A stretch of 64,000 nucleotides of DNA from Defluviitaleaceae bacterium (GTDB lineage Bacteria > Bacillota > Clostridia > Lachnospirales > WQUN01), in the NCBI GenBank assembly GCA_009780185.1, contig WRAN01000001.1:245223-309222 (forward strand), given 5' to 3'. The number at the start of each line of letters is the position of its first letter. Position 1 is the stretch's first letter. Position numbers and translations under genes: made by a program. The notes under the pieces were generated by a model. The model saw only the letters and a list, made by a program, of their open reading frames with translations, did not search any database and was not told where the DNA came from. Positions 27,001 to 35,490 of this stretch are shown piece after piece.

Positions 27001-29562
27001 CACACCACCGCCGCCACCGCTTACAGCAGTGTTTGTAGCTGTATTGCCATATACTCGTGCATTTGCATTAGTCATATTAATAGTAGCGCCAGCGGTTGCA
27101 AATATACCACCACCACTCACGGCGTGATTGCCATTCTGGGCAGGATTGCTACTACCTATTGCGCCTCCTATAGAACCGCCGCTCATGTTAAATAAACCGC
27201 CGTTTACCCATACACCGCCACCATTGCCCGCATTGGCAGCGTTGTTGCGTATTGCGGCGGTACCGCTCATGTTAAACACGGTATATGGCCCATGTACGGC
27301 TACGCCTCCGCCGTTACCTTGGCCGTAGCCCGCGGGAGAATTTATGTTATTAGAGTGAATAACACCACCTGACATATTAAACGTAACGTAATCAGATGCA
27401 TGTACACCTCCGCCGGTAGTGGTTGAACCGCGGGTAAAATTATTTCTAATGATGCCGTTGGTCATAGTAAAGGTGGATGGATTAATGATAGAAGAGCCAT
27501 CTTGAGTCGGTACATAGGCTCCTATATTTACCCCACCGCCCCACCAACCGCGGTTTCCGTATATTTCTCCACCATGCATATAGCCGACAGCGCCATTGTT
27601 GAGATATAAGCCACCAGCAAACCCGCCACTAAAAGCAGTATGATTATTTCGAATTACACCAGTGTGCATGACAAATCTACTCGGGACTATGTTTGCATTA
27701 ACAGTGCGATAACCCATAACTCCAACACCGGCACCACCCTGATCTGCGTTGTTATTTTGAATTATTGGTTGCGGATGCCCAGCGTTGTTGTGGCCAGGTT
27801 CACCAGCTTGGGGTAAACGCATGATAAATTCACCACCGGCAGATACATAAACCCCGCCTCCGCTGGTAATCTGAGGAGACCAGCCATGATGTCCTGTATT
27901 ATGCTCAATCACACCGCTTGTCATTGTGAAGGTTGATGAACTTGCGGCCTCACCGCCTGTTATCATTACACCGCCACCTGCAAAATAGGTGGCATAGTTT
28001 CTTGCAATACGCACTGTAGAACCCAACATATAAAGCCGTGCCCCGCCGCTTACCCTTACACCTGCACCCTCGCCTGCTTGGTTGCCAAGTGCGTTATCAG
28101 TAGCGTGACCGATAGTGCCGCCATACAAGCGAACGTAGTTTCCTGCACCGTTTAGCCATATACCGCCACCCTGAGGTATAGGGACATTAGCCCCCACCCG
28201 TGTTGGCCTATAGCGATTACCCCAAATCACTCCTCCGTGCATAGTGAATGATGAATTTGTGCCATCGCTGATCCATACGCCGCCTCCGCCGTGATACGTA
28301 CGATTACCGTATATATGACCATTGTGCATCGTGAAATGACTGTTGTTGCCAAAAACAAGCACACCGCCACCCCACCCATTGCGTGGTGCATTATTAAGCA
28401 TTCGTATATCGGCACTATTATTGCGGATTCTTCCATTATACATGATTCCTGTACTATCGGCGTTTATAACAACGCCGCCACCATCACCAGTAGCCCTGTT
28501 ATTTTCAATAAAGCCGCCAACCATTCTAAACTCGCTGCCAAAGAGTAAAAATACACCTGCACCGCTTACCCTAGACTCATTGTTATGGATTCGACCACCA
28601 GTCATTTCAAAGTAGCTGTTAAACTGTATCATTACCCCACCACCATCCCCATGATCTGGTGGTACAAGTTCGTAGTTGACAAAACTAGCATTACTGTCAA
28701 TGCTGCCATTGTGAAGGTACAATCGGCCGCCAATATTAACAAACACACCGCCGCCAGCATGGTTTGTACGGTTATAGGCTATTCTGGCATTGCTGTGGTT
28801 AAGTATCAAAGTAGAGCGCCTAGTTCCAACTCCGCCGTATACATATATTCCGCCTGACATGACATTAGGGCCAAAACCAGCAGACCTTGCTATGCTGACA
28901 TTCCAAAGTTCTAGAGTAGCGCCCTCAGCTACGTGAAAATGCCTGCCAGAGGTTTGATCACGGTTCCAGCGTTGATGTATCCCGTTGTTACCGTCAAGGA
29001 TGATATGCCTGTTGCCTGTAATCGTGATGGTAGGTATTTGTGTCCCAGTTGTTACTACATGATTGCCCCCGAATTGAAGACGAATACGATGTGGTACACC
29101 ATTTGCTGGCACTGCGTTAATCTGTGTCTGCAGCTGATCAGGATGCGTCACTATTGTTGGCCATAGTGTATATGAAAGGGGCATAATCTCGATATAAGCA
29201 GGTACTTCATTAACATAGCCTCGTTCGTAATCATAAGCCTCCTCCGCTGGTTGGGTATATTCGTTCCATGGATAGTTGTCAAACTCATACTGGGGATAAT
29301 AGTTGTGGTAATCATTCTCATAACATCTAAATGACTGAGAATCATAGTTGTTGCTGTATAGGTAAGTGTTTTCGTATGAGGCTTCAAACTCGCATGGTGA
29401 ATCAAAAATATAGCCCCCATCATCTGTTGCAGCAAAAATAGCAACGGCCACAATCAACATAGACATGGCCAAAGTCATAAAAAATATCCGTCTTAGATTT
29501 TTACACCACTGCTTTGCGGCTTCTTTTTTTGTCTTGCGGGGTGCTTGTTTTATGTAATTCAC
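24040..29562 (-). CDS. Giant LPxTG-anchored beta-helix surface protein (first)
   Basis: 1840 residues from a GTG start at 29562 (TGGAG upstream). N-terminal transmembrane/signal segment at residues about 28-45, then a Tyr/Asn/Asp-rich stretch to about 125. From about residue 150 to 1630 there are dozens of degenerate repeats of the form G-G-G-V-x-V...F-N-M-S-G-G-x-I...N-x-A, which should fold as a long right-handed parallel beta helix. A SpaA/Cna-B-like domain follows ('YRLIETAPPPGFQAPLGYW'), then LPLTGG (about residue 1798), a hydrophobic helix and a lysine-containing tail, the sortase signal. Divergent to the XRE-TPR gene at 30028. Likely an adhesin or wall-surface protein; ligand unknown. 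Confidence 0.92.
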   Translation of the reverse strand: MNYIKQAPRKTKKEAAKQWCKNLRRIFFMTLAMSMLIVAVAIFAATDDGGYIFDSPCEFEASYENTYLYSNNYDSQSFRCYENDYHNYYPQYEFDNYPWNEYTQPAEEAYDYERGYVNEVPAYIEIMPLSYTLWPTIVTHPDQLQTQINAVPANGVPHRIRLQFGGNHVVTTGTQIPTITITGNRHIILDGNNGIHQRWNRDQTSGRHFHVAEGATLELWNVSIARSAGFGPNVMSGGIYVYGGVGTRRSTLILNHSNARIAYNRTNHAGGGVFVNIGGRLYLHNGSIDSNASFVNYELVPPDHGDGGGVMIQFNSYFEMTGGRIHNNESRVSGAGVFLLFGSEFRMVGGFIENNRATGDGGGVVINADSTGIMYNGRIRNNSADIRMLNNAPRNGWGGGVLVFGNNSHFTMHNGHIYGNRTYHGGGGVWISDGTNSSFTMHGGVIWGNRYRPTRVGANVPIPQGGGIWLNGAGNYVRLYGGTIGHATDNALGNQAGEGAGVRVSGGARLYMLGSTVRIARNYATYFAGGGVMITGGEAASSSTFTMTSGVIEHNTGHHGWSPQITSGGGVYVSAGGEFIMRLPQAGEPGHNNAGHPQPIIQNNNADQGGAGVGVMGYRTVNANIVPSRFVMHTGVIRNNHTAFSGGFAGGLYLNNGAVGYMHGGEIYGNRGWWGGGVNIGAYVPTQDGSSIINPSTFTMTNGIIRNNFTRGSTTTGGGVHASDYVTFNMSGGVIHSNNINSPAGYGQGNGGGVAVHGPYTVFNMSGTAAIRNNAANAGNGGGVWVNGGLFNMSGGSIGGAIGSSNPAQNGNHAVSGGGIFATAGATINMTNANARVYGNTATNTAVSGGGGGVFITGESTHLNLQNGIISGNRATRGGGVMLVTGNATAVNPARLTIEGGIIQNNRVNHTNGVTLEGGGVFATGANAVFNMSGGLIGNHNRNEGNQAVRGGGVFISAGAAFNMQATSASGALIFGNTATGTAIGDGGGGVFLSSSGSQINIAGGTIGHTSVASGNHAGRGGGIFVTSGAIVNMTNINAVIRGNTALETAVSGGGGGVFITGAGARLNLENGLIELNRATRGGGVYIASGTAANRSWLNVTGGAIRNNRVDHNNTPILEGGGVYITGANAQFNMTGGDLGTITTNGNRAQSGGAVFVTVGAWFELAGGIIRGNEANHGGGVFVTGINAAGNIAPLFTMTSGFIGGSATNQGNAATAAADGSGGGVRIQTSGRFSFTGGIIQGNRANRGAGISSGGIAAAAASVLLHEYDEWIDEDYHFGSYIGIVPMNIPIRPPQPANTIVMSGNAQIISNTATNYGGGMHISGGIVNMPSGNPVISNNTVTGTAAGHGGGGVFVTGLGSILNFNAGIINQNRAIRGGGVMLNAGNATVASPARVTMAGSGDTFGSIISNRVNHLGTAITEGGGVFVSGANAQFNMSSGTIGFLGGAGNQAVRGGGVFLTDGAVFNMTTSVPVIMANTATGIASGDGGGGVFLTGTNTQFNMYGGTIGGTFIDATNSAHNGGGIFVHGGTANLTPAGGASVLINNNQANALGSGSVNGGGGGIYVALNGQLIANGASIINNRAPNGMGGGIFTENHEYERNLTLAPVPGFPRYSNLTLTNIIFTNNTALSVYEPPTNAATVLPGPFVSTSPPSGTPYAAHPLNNRDINFRADPLIEVSFEFIKTDNVLSPHLGTCLQGAGFQLSWRPDQATAWEPISAPIFSNAQGVVQLILSPEGQYRLIETAPPPGFQAPLGYWIIVVSEVSGSYVVTAVNNHASNPIFTQHGGSWWVGNRADFELPLTGGMGTTVFFVSGSILIGLAILITVMFIAISVKKATSHLI

Positions 29563-29598
29563 AAAATCACTCCAATCTTGATTTTCAGCAATAAATGA

Positions 29599-29627
29599 AA
29601 TATAATCCCTTCACTATTGGTACGTAA
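29599..29627 (-). promoter_or_regulatory. Possible promoter of the first giant protein, with shared motif
   Basis: On the minus strand TTACGT (29622-29627), 17 bases, TATATT (29599-29604); the upstream box is weak. The spacer holds TAGTGAAGGGA (complement of 29606-29616), which recurs at 40082-40092 in the second module. Confidence 0.4.
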
Positions 29628-29878
29628 ATAAAAACAGCTAACATCAAATCAGAATTTTGTGCAAAAATTCACGCTTCTCTTAAACAAGGAAAAATAGCGA
29701 AATTACTGGGTTTCCATACATATCTTAACAAGAGATTATCAAAATCAGGTTTTTTACAGAGTTTTTTCATCAACATTCGTGATAGGATTGTTATTCATCA
29801 TAAAAATATCTACATAAAAAAATGTATTTCAGTTGGATGTTTATGTAATGAGATTGTAATATTCCCACTCAAACGTCA

Positions 29879-29911
29879 AAAAGCCGCCCTCTGCGCTAAA
29901 GGGCGGCTTTT
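29879..29911. terminator. Strong bidirectional hairpin inside the divergent region
   Basis: AAAAGCCGCCCT (29879-29890) and AGGGCGGCTTTT (29900-29911) form a perfect 12-bp stem with a 9-base loop. On the minus strand it is followed by CTTTTTG. A terminator between two divergent genes implies a short transcript that starts inside the region. Confidence 0.75.
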
Positions 29912-29973
29912 GGTTTGATGATTTATTTTTCCATTTATGGGGTTGCATTTTCATGTTGTTTTATGGCAAAATC

Positions 29974-30001
29974 TTGGTCAAAGCTGACCTAACACTGTAA
30001 T
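29974..30001 (+). promoter_or_regulatory. Promoter and inverted repeat of regulator 1
   Basis: TTGGTC (29974-29979), 16 bases, TGTAAT (29996-30001). The upstream box overlaps the inverted repeat GGTCA-AAGC-TGACC (29976-29989), a plausible binding site for autoregulation by the XRE protein. Confidence 0.45.
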
Positions 30002-30027
30002 CGCTGCGAATCCGAAGGAGATGCTCT

Positions 30028-31377
30028 ATGAAAAATAACACAACTCTATCTTTAGGCGAAAAAATTAGGCAAATAAGAAAATCAAAACAATTGACCCAGG
30101 CATATCTAGCTCACGCATTAAACTGCAGCGAAATGCACATAAGCCGCATAGAACGCGGGGATGTGGAATGCAATGTCCAAACCATTGCAGCAATAAAAAA
30201 AGCCTTGGAAATCTCCAATGCCCCGCTAACAGAATATGAGCTTGCGGTATACAATAGCCAAATTTGGGTATGGCACGAACAATTAGTCGCTCGCCGCATA
30301 GATGATGCCAAAGTTATGAAAGACGAACTGGTAAGTATTTTGCATCTGCCTTTTGAGAAAGAATTAATCATAATATACTTGATGCTTGAAGTCTGGCTAT
30401 CACTAGCACTATTTGTGCGGCCACCATTAAAAACTAATGATAACGATGTAATAGCAATTGAACATAAATTGGATATGGCAAAAACCCTCTTAGATGAACT
30501 GGACGATACGTCAAGTGTGGAGGCACGTTATCTATACCATAGAAATAAAGGCACATTATTTGCATACGGACATGATTACAAAAATGTACTTGAGCATTAC
30601 TTAGAGGCAATCCGCTTCATCAATTCTAGTTCTGTGTTAAAACCCGATTCGATGCTGTATTGGGGCATTGCACAAACATATCTAAACCTAGGTCGGCCCC
30701 ATTACGTACTTTTATATACAGAACGGGCGCTATTGATAGACAGTAACGACCCCACTTCAATAAATAGACCAGCTATAATAATGGCGCAAGCCGCATGCAA
30801 GACGTTCTTGGGCGAACTAGACGAGGCAAAAGCCCTATATGGAGAATCATTGGCACGTGCACAAAGCGTCAACAACAAAACAGCAATTGGAATTGCCATT
30901 GTAGATTTGGGTGATATTGAGCTAAGGATGGGGTACCCTAAAAAAGCTTTAGAGCTATTAAACCGGGCAGAAGCGCACTTTGAAGATGGTTTGGATGTAC
31001 TATCACGTAGTTTATTCCTTTACATCAAGACAAAATGCCTACTCAAGCTAAAGCTGAATGACGAATGTGAGAAGGTTATAGAGGAAGGCATTGCTCTAGC
31101 TCAGCAAGCCGAAAGTAAAGGCTATCTCATTTGTTTTGAAACATCGAGGCACTTAATGAGCTTAAAGAGCCTCGAATCCCAAGAGTATCTGGAAAATGTC
31201 GCTATCCCTTATTTTAGAAACTCAAACTCCATACTAATATATGAAGCACAAGAAATCTGCCATACCCTGGAAGCCTTCTACAAAAAAAGCCGCTCCAAAG
31301 TAAAAGCTCTGACTATAGCGTCAGTATCGCGAGACATTCTTCATGAGATGTTCTATGGCACTGCGCTGACTTTATAA
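30028..31377 (+). CDS. XRE-family regulator with TPR repeats (RNPP/NprR-like), module 1
   Basis: 449 residues. The N-terminal XRE helix-turn-helix reads 'LGEKIRQIRKSKQLTQAYLA' and 'SEMHISRIERGDVECNVQTI'. The rest is helical with TPR-like pairs, for example 'GIAQTYLNLGRPHYVLLYTE' and 'AIVDLGDIELRMGYPKKALE'. Size and layout match NprR/PlcR/Rgg regulators, which bind secreted signal peptides in the TPR groove. A paralogue with the same C-terminal motif (YLENVAIPYFR here, YLEDVAIPFLR there) is at 38738. It is divergent from the giant surface gene and has a good GAAGGAG site. No peptide gene is obvious nearby. Confidence 0.88.
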   Translation: MKNNTTLSLGEKIRQIRKSKQLTQAYLAHALNCSEMHISRIERGDVECNVQTIAAIKKALEISNAPLTEYELAVYNSQIWVWHEQLVARRIDDAKVMKDELVSILHLPFEKELIIIYLMLEVWLSLALFVRPPLKTNDNDVIAIEHKLDMAKTLLDELDDTSSVEARYLYHRNKGTLFAYGHDYKNVLEHYLEAIRFINSSSVLKPDSMLYWGIAQTYLNLGRPHYVLLYTERALLIDSNDPTSINRPAIIMAQAACKTFLGELDEAKALYGESLARAQSVNNKTAIGIAIVDLGDIELRMGYPKKALELLNRAEAHFEDGLDVLSRSLFLYIKTKCLLKLKLNDECEKVIEEGIALAQQAESKGYLICFETSRHLMSLKSLESQEYLENVAIPYFRNSNSILIYEAQEICHTLEAFYKKSRSKVKALTIASVSRDILHEMFYGTALTL

Positions 31378-31392
31378 AATTGTTATAGAAAA

Positions 31393-31513
31393 AGATTCTA
31401 TAGCGATTTCGTTTGAAATTAAGCTTCAGACTACGCCGGAAAATGCGTTGAAGCGTCACATTTTCCGGCTTGCTTCAGCTCATTTCAAATCGAAACGCCT
31501 ATATGTAGAATAT
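31393..31513. repeat. Long nested inverted repeat
   Basis: Outer arms ATTCTATAG...CGTTTGAAATTAAGCTTCAG and CTTCAGCTCATTTCAAATCG...CTATATGTAGAAT are imperfect mirrors. The centre is a perfect 11-bp stem GCCGGAAAATG / CATTTTCCGGC around GTTGAAGCG. It lies in the 217-base gap between regulator 1 and spmB and may end the regulator transcript. Confidence 0.7.
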
Positions 31514-31521
31514 AAGTTTTG

Positions 31522-31545
31522 TTGTGCAAGAATATATTTGCACAA
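31522..31545. promoter_or_regulatory. Inverted repeat upstream of spmB
   Basis: TTGTGCAA (31522-31529) and TTGCACAA (31538-31545), perfect 8-bp arms with an AT-rich 8-base centre, 50 bases before the spmB ATG. Could be an operator. Confidence 0.4.
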
Positions 31546-31594
31546 TTACATATATATTTGATAGAGACAGACCAAACACGAAGGGAAATTTACA

Positions 31595-32125
31595 ATGAGT
31601 TGGTTATTGTTTCTTTCAGATTTAATCGTACCCTTAACCTTTGCAGGGATACTGACCTATGCATTTTTGCATAGAACACCCGTTTATGACAACTTTATCA
31701 CCGGGGCAAAGGAAGGCTTTAGTACAGTATTAACCATTGCCCCTACCATTATTGGCTTGATGATTGCGGTGGGTATGCTTCGCGCTTCAGGTGCTTTGGA
31801 CTTACTAGGGGCACTAATTTCTCCGCTTACAAATCGGCTGGGCTACCCCACAGACGCGGTGCCTCTAACCCTTATGAGGTTGGTTTCGTCTTCCGCAGCT
31901 ACCGGGCTTTTGCTGGATATATATGAAAGCTATGGCCCAGATTCCTTTATGGGGCGCTTTGTTTCCATAATGATGAGTAGCACCGAAACAGTGTTTTATA
32001 CGATGAGCATTTATTTTATGAGTGTGAAGATAACAAAGACCCGCTTTACCCTTGCAGGGGCATTAATAGCTAACTTTAGCGGGGTTATGGCTTCACTGTG
32101 GCTTACTCATCGTTTGTATTCGTGA
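31595..32125 (+). CDS. spmB: Spore maturation protein B
   Basis: 176 residues with GAAGGGAAA before the ATG. A membrane protein of the nucleoside-recognition family with helices at 'LLFLSDLIVPLTFAGILTYA' and 'FMSVKITKTRFTLAG', and the family block 'DAVPLTLMRLVSSSAATGLL'. SpmB works with SpmA in spore-core dehydration. The gene stands alone between regulator 1 and the convergent ispG operon, whose stop codon overlaps its last 23 bases. Confidence 0.9.
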   Translation: MSWLLFLSDLIVPLTFAGILTYAFLHRTPVYDNFITGAKEGFSTVLTIAPTIIGLMIAVGMLRASGALDLLGALISPLTNRLGYPTDAVPLTLMRLVSSSAATGLLLDIYESYGPDSFMGRFVSIMMSSTETVFYTMSIYFMSVKITKTRFTLAGALIANFSGVMASLWLTHRLYS

Positions 32126-33170
32126 GGTTCTCCACTTCATCTACAATTGCATCTACTATTTCATCTACGAATACCTTCCGCACAATTTCTCCTTTGCGAA
32201 ACAAAGCCCCTACTCCACTGCCGCCGGCAACACCTATATCCGCCTCCCTGGCCTCTCCAGGCCCATTGACTACACAGCCCATTACCGCTACGGTGATGGG
32301 TTTATTTATATGCGTAAGGCGCGCTTCTATTTCTGTTGCAAGCCCCCCAACATCAATATTTGTACGCCCGCAGGATGGGCAGGCAATTACTGTGACTCCA
32401 AAGCCTCTAAGCCCCAAAGCTGTAAGGATCTCCCTGGCCGGACGGATTTCCTGTACAGGGTCACCGGCCAGACTTACGCGAATGGTATCCCCTATCCCCA
32501 TTGCCAAAAGCGCACCAATACCTACGGCGGAATGAATAGTCCCTCTATATGGTGTCCCTGCTTCTGTTAGGCCGATATGTAGAGGATACGACAGGCGCTT
32601 TGCCAGGATTTTATGTGCATCCAGCATTAGCTGGACATTGCTGGCTTTTACTGATACAACGATATTATTAAATCCATATTTTTCTAGCATGGATACATTA
32701 CGCAAAGCACTTTCGGCTAAAGCCTCTGGGGACATGCCATACTTTGTCATGATTTCTTTTTCCAATGAACCGCCGTTTACCCCTACTCTGATTGGTATTT
32801 CGGCGGTTTTTGCTGCTTCAGCAACTTTTTGCAATCTCAGGCCATCGCCTATATTCCCTGGGTTAATTCGCAGCTTATCCACTCCGCCTGCAACGGACTC
32901 CAAAGCCAAACGGTAATCAAAATGGATATCTGCTACTAAGGGTATTGTGATTTGCCTTTTAATTTCCTTTAATGCCGCGGCCGCCTCCATGTCAGGAACC
33001 GCAACCCTTGCTATTTCACAACCGGCCTCTTGAAGTGCATGAATCTGCGCTACAGTTGCAGCTACATTTCGCGTATCGGTATTAGTCATTGACTGAATAA
33101 CAATAGGGTGCCCACCACCAATGGGCACCCCTCCGATATGAACGACTCTAGTCTTTTGTCTAGTAACCAT
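32103..33170 (-). CDS. ispG: 4-hydroxy-3-methylbut-2-en-1-yl diphosphate synthase
   Basis: 355 residues from the ATG at 33170 (AGGT ribosome site; an alternative GTG lies at 33176). It makes HMBPP from MEcPP in the MEP isoprenoid pathway, using a [4Fe-4S] cluster held by cysteines in 'CPSCGRTNIDV' and 'GCVVNGPGEAREADIGVAGG'. The TIM-barrel part contains 'VADIHFDYRLALESV' and 'KLRINPGNIGD'. Last gene of the six-gene operon; overlaps rseP at its start and spmB at its end. Confidence 0.96.
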   Translation of the reverse strand: MVTRQKTRVVHIGGVPIGGGHPIVIQSMTNTDTRNVAATVAQIHALQEAGCEIARVAVPDMEAAAALKEIKRQITIPLVADIHFDYRLALESVAGGVDKLRINPGNIGDGLRLQKVAEAAKTAEIPIRVGVNGGSLEKEIMTKYGMSPEALAESALRNVSMLEKYGFNNIVVSVKASNVQLMLDAHKILAKRLSYPLHIGLTEAGTPYRGTIHSAVGIGALLAMGIGDTIRVSLAGDPVQEIRPAREILTALGLRGFGVTVIACPSCGRTNIDVGGLATEIEARLTHINKPITVAVMGCVVNGPGEAREADIGVAGGSGVGALFRKGEIVRKVFVDEIVDAIVDEVENLTNTNDE

Positions 33171-34344
33171 TTCCACTACCTATCAACCTCACAATATCAC
33201 GATAAGCGATAAACACCGCCAAGATCATTAACAATACAAAGCCTACCATGTGCACCAAGCTCTCCCGCTCAGGAGAAACAGGCTTGCGCCGTATGCCCTC
33301 GATACCAAGAAACACCAATCGCGAACCGTCAAGTGCAGGAATGGGCAGCAAGTTCATAACACCAAGAGCCGCATTGAGTAAAGCAGTAAAGAACAGCATC
33401 GTCAAAAATGTAGGCAAAATTCCACGGCTAATAACCTGCTGATATATAACAGTTACTTCCCCGGCCATACCAATAGGCCCCATAACTCCTGCACCATCCG
33501 GCATTGTATCTCCGGCAATAAACCGTGCAAGTAGAATGAAAGGCATACGCATATTAAATACAATCATCTCCGCAGAAGTAGAGACAGTCCCCCAAAGCCC
33601 TACTCTCTGGTGACCTTCTGATACCGAATCTAAAAAGCCGACATGACGTACCATAATAAACCCAAGCTGAAAGTTATCTCCCGCTCTCATCGGAGTTATA
33701 TTAACTTCATGGCGTACACCGTCTCGTACAAACCTCACATCCATAGGCTGCCCGCCAGAAAACTCCATCTGAGTAATAAAATCCTCAAAAAGTGAAACCC
33801 GCCTGCCATTGAGATGGGTTATACGATCTCCAGCCATCAGCCCTGCATGGTATGCTGGGGTATCCTGCCTGATAGTATGCACCTGTGGCACACTATAACC
33901 ATCCAACAGCACAAGTACGCAAAACAGTAAAAATGCCATAATAAAGTTAAACAAAGACCCACCAGCCATTACCCACATACGTTGCGGGATGGTTTTATTG
34001 TTTAAAGCCGTAGGGTCACCTGGGATGCTTTCGTCAGCTCCTCGCATTTTGCAAAATCCACCAATAGGAAAAAGCCGCAAGGAATACAGCGTCGCATCTT
34101 CTTCCGGCGCTTCGTAATCTGGAGAGCTGCTCCACGCTATGGTTTCCTTTGAAGGTTTATGGGGCTTTCCTCTAAACCCAAAAAGCTTAGGCCCCATACC
34201 AAGCGCAAATTCTTCAACAAAGACCCCTGCCCTGCGAGCCATAAGATAGTGCCCAAGCTCGTGGATAAAGACCACGACACCCAGGATCAGAATAAAAATT
34301 AATATTGGTATTACGGTAGACATAAATGCAGGAATAATACTCAC
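33160..34344 (-). CDS. rseP: RIP metalloprotease (site-2 protease)
   Basis: 394 residues from a GTG at 34344 (the next ATG is at 34323; the ribosome site GAGG fits neither perfectly). Zinc-binding HELGH (His28, Glu29, His32) lies in the first transmembrane helix, a PDZ domain sits at about residues 160-240 ('QDTPAYHAGLMAGDRITHLN'), and the C-terminal helix has 'MNLLPIPALDGSRLVF', the zinc-coordinating LDG motif. In the family it cleaves anti-sigma factors or signal peptides inside the membrane. Standard neighbour of dxr and cdsA. Confidence 0.94.
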   Translation of the reverse strand: MSIIPAFMSTVIPILIFILILGVVVFIHELGHYLMARRAGVFVEEFALGMGPKLFGFRGKPHKPSKETIAWSSSPDYEAPEEDATLYSLRLFPIGGFCKMRGADESIPGDPTALNNKTIPQRMWVMAGGSLFNFIMAFLLFCVLVLLDGYSVPQVHTIRQDTPAYHAGLMAGDRITHLNGRRVSLFEDFITQMEFSGGQPMDVRFVRDGVRHEVNITPMRAGDNFQLGFIMVRHVGFLDSVSEGHQRVGLWGTVSTSAEMIVFNMRMPFILLARFIAGDTMPDGAGVMGPIGMAGEVTVIYQQVISRGILPTFLTMLFFTALLNAALGVMNLLPIPALDGSRLVFLGIEGIRRKPVSPERESLVHMVGFVLLMILAVFIAYRDIVRLIGSGNGY

Positions 34345-34347
34345 CTC

Positions 34348-35484
34348 TTATTTTCTGGCATGGACAAATTCCATTGCCCACGCTTCCGCCTTACGAATAT
34401 CCGCAAGGCTTTTTACATCTTGAACAGTATATGAACCAAAGGCCTCAGCTATTAATGCCGATATGCCATAGAAGTCGATTTTATCTTGCAAAAATTGCCC
34501 TACCGCCCACTCGTTTACTGCGTTCATTACGGCGGGCAATGTCCCGCCTATAGTGGCTGCATATTTTGCAAGAGCTAAGCACGGAAAACGATCCTCATCA
34601 GGCGCCTCAAAAGTCAAAGCCTTAGCTGAAAGAAAATCCATACGAGGATAATCACTAGCCACTCGTGTAGCACCCGCCAAAGCATATAATATGGGAAGTC
34701 TCATATCTGGAAGACCCATCTGAGCCATTACCGACCCATCACAAAACTGCACCATTGAGTGGATAATGCTCTGAGGATGTACCAAAATTTCAACATTGGA
34801 CATAGGTTGGTCAAAAAGCCACATGGCCTCTATCAATTCCAGTCCCTTGTTCATAAGTGTAGCGCTATCTATTGTAATTTTTGGCCCCATAGCCCAGTTA
34901 GGATGACGAAGCGCATCCGCAGCAGTGGCCATTTGGATTTGTTTTTTTGGATGAAGGCGGAATGGCCCACCAGATGCCGTTAATATAACTTTTTCCACCG
35001 CACTAGCAGTATTGCCCTGCATACACTGAAGTATAGCCGAGTGCTCACTATCAATTGGGACAACTCTCACCCCAAGCTCTCGCGCCAGTGGCATGATCAT
35101 GCTTCCAGCGGTTACAAGGCTTTCTTTATTGGCTAAGGCGATATCTTTCTTTGCCTCAATAGCCGCAAGTGTAGGGCCAAGACCCACTTTGCCTACCAAA
35201 GCATTAACCACAATATCTATAGGGTCGTAAGTGGCACAGGTTATTAGCCCTTCTTCCCCTGTAAGGATTTCACACTCTACCTGATATTCTAACAGTTCAT
35301 CAGCAGCAGCACCATCTGGCACCCATACCAGCTCCGGCTTAAACTCATGGACTGATGCTGCCAATGCCGAGATATTCCCATATCCCGTTAAAACATTTAC
35401 CCTTGCCTGAGGCAGGCAGCTTCGAATTACATCCAATGTCTGAGTCCCTATTGAGCCTGTGGCTCCCAAAATTGCAATATTCAT
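34348..35484 (-). CDS. dxr: 1-deoxy-D-xylulose-5-phosphate reductoisomerase
   Basis: 378 residues. The N-terminal Rossmann motif is 'IAILGATGSIGTQTLDVI'; the metal and substrate region shows 'VPIDSEHSAILQC', 'LTASGGPFR', 'ATAADALRHPNWAMGPKITI' followed by 'DSATLMNKGLE'. It converts DXP to MEP with NADPH. It lies 6 bases after cdsA and 3 before rseP, in the normal clostridial order. Confidence 0.96.
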   Translation of the reverse strand: MNIAILGATGSIGTQTLDVIRSCLPQARVNVLTGYGNISALAASVHEFKPELVWVPDGAAADELLEYQVECEILTGEEGLITCATYDPIDIVVNALVGKVGLGPTLAAIEAKKDIALANKESLVTAGSMIMPLARELGVRVVPIDSEHSAILQCMQGNTASAVEKVILTASGGPFRLHPKKQIQMATAADALRHPNWAMGPKITIDSATLMNKGLELIEAMWLFDQPMSNVEILVHPQSIIHSMVQFCDGSVMAQMGLPDMRLPILYALAGATRVASDYPRMDFLSAKALTFEAPDEDRFPCLALAKYAATIGGTLPAVMNAVNEWAVGQFLQDKIDFYGISALIAEAFGSYTVQDVKSLADIRKAEAWAMEFVHARK

Positions 35485-35490
35485 AAGCTT

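Larger units (their letters stand above)
29563..30027. other. Divergent intergenic region of module 1 (465 bases)
   Basis: No convincing gene. It contains the weak promoter for the giant protein (29599-29627), two direct copies TCTTAAACAAG (29678) and TCTTAACAAG (29723) 45 bases apart, a strong terminator-type hairpin (29879-29911), and the regulator promoter with an inverted repeat (29974-30001). The sequence is AT-rich compared with the coding parts. Confidence 0.6.
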
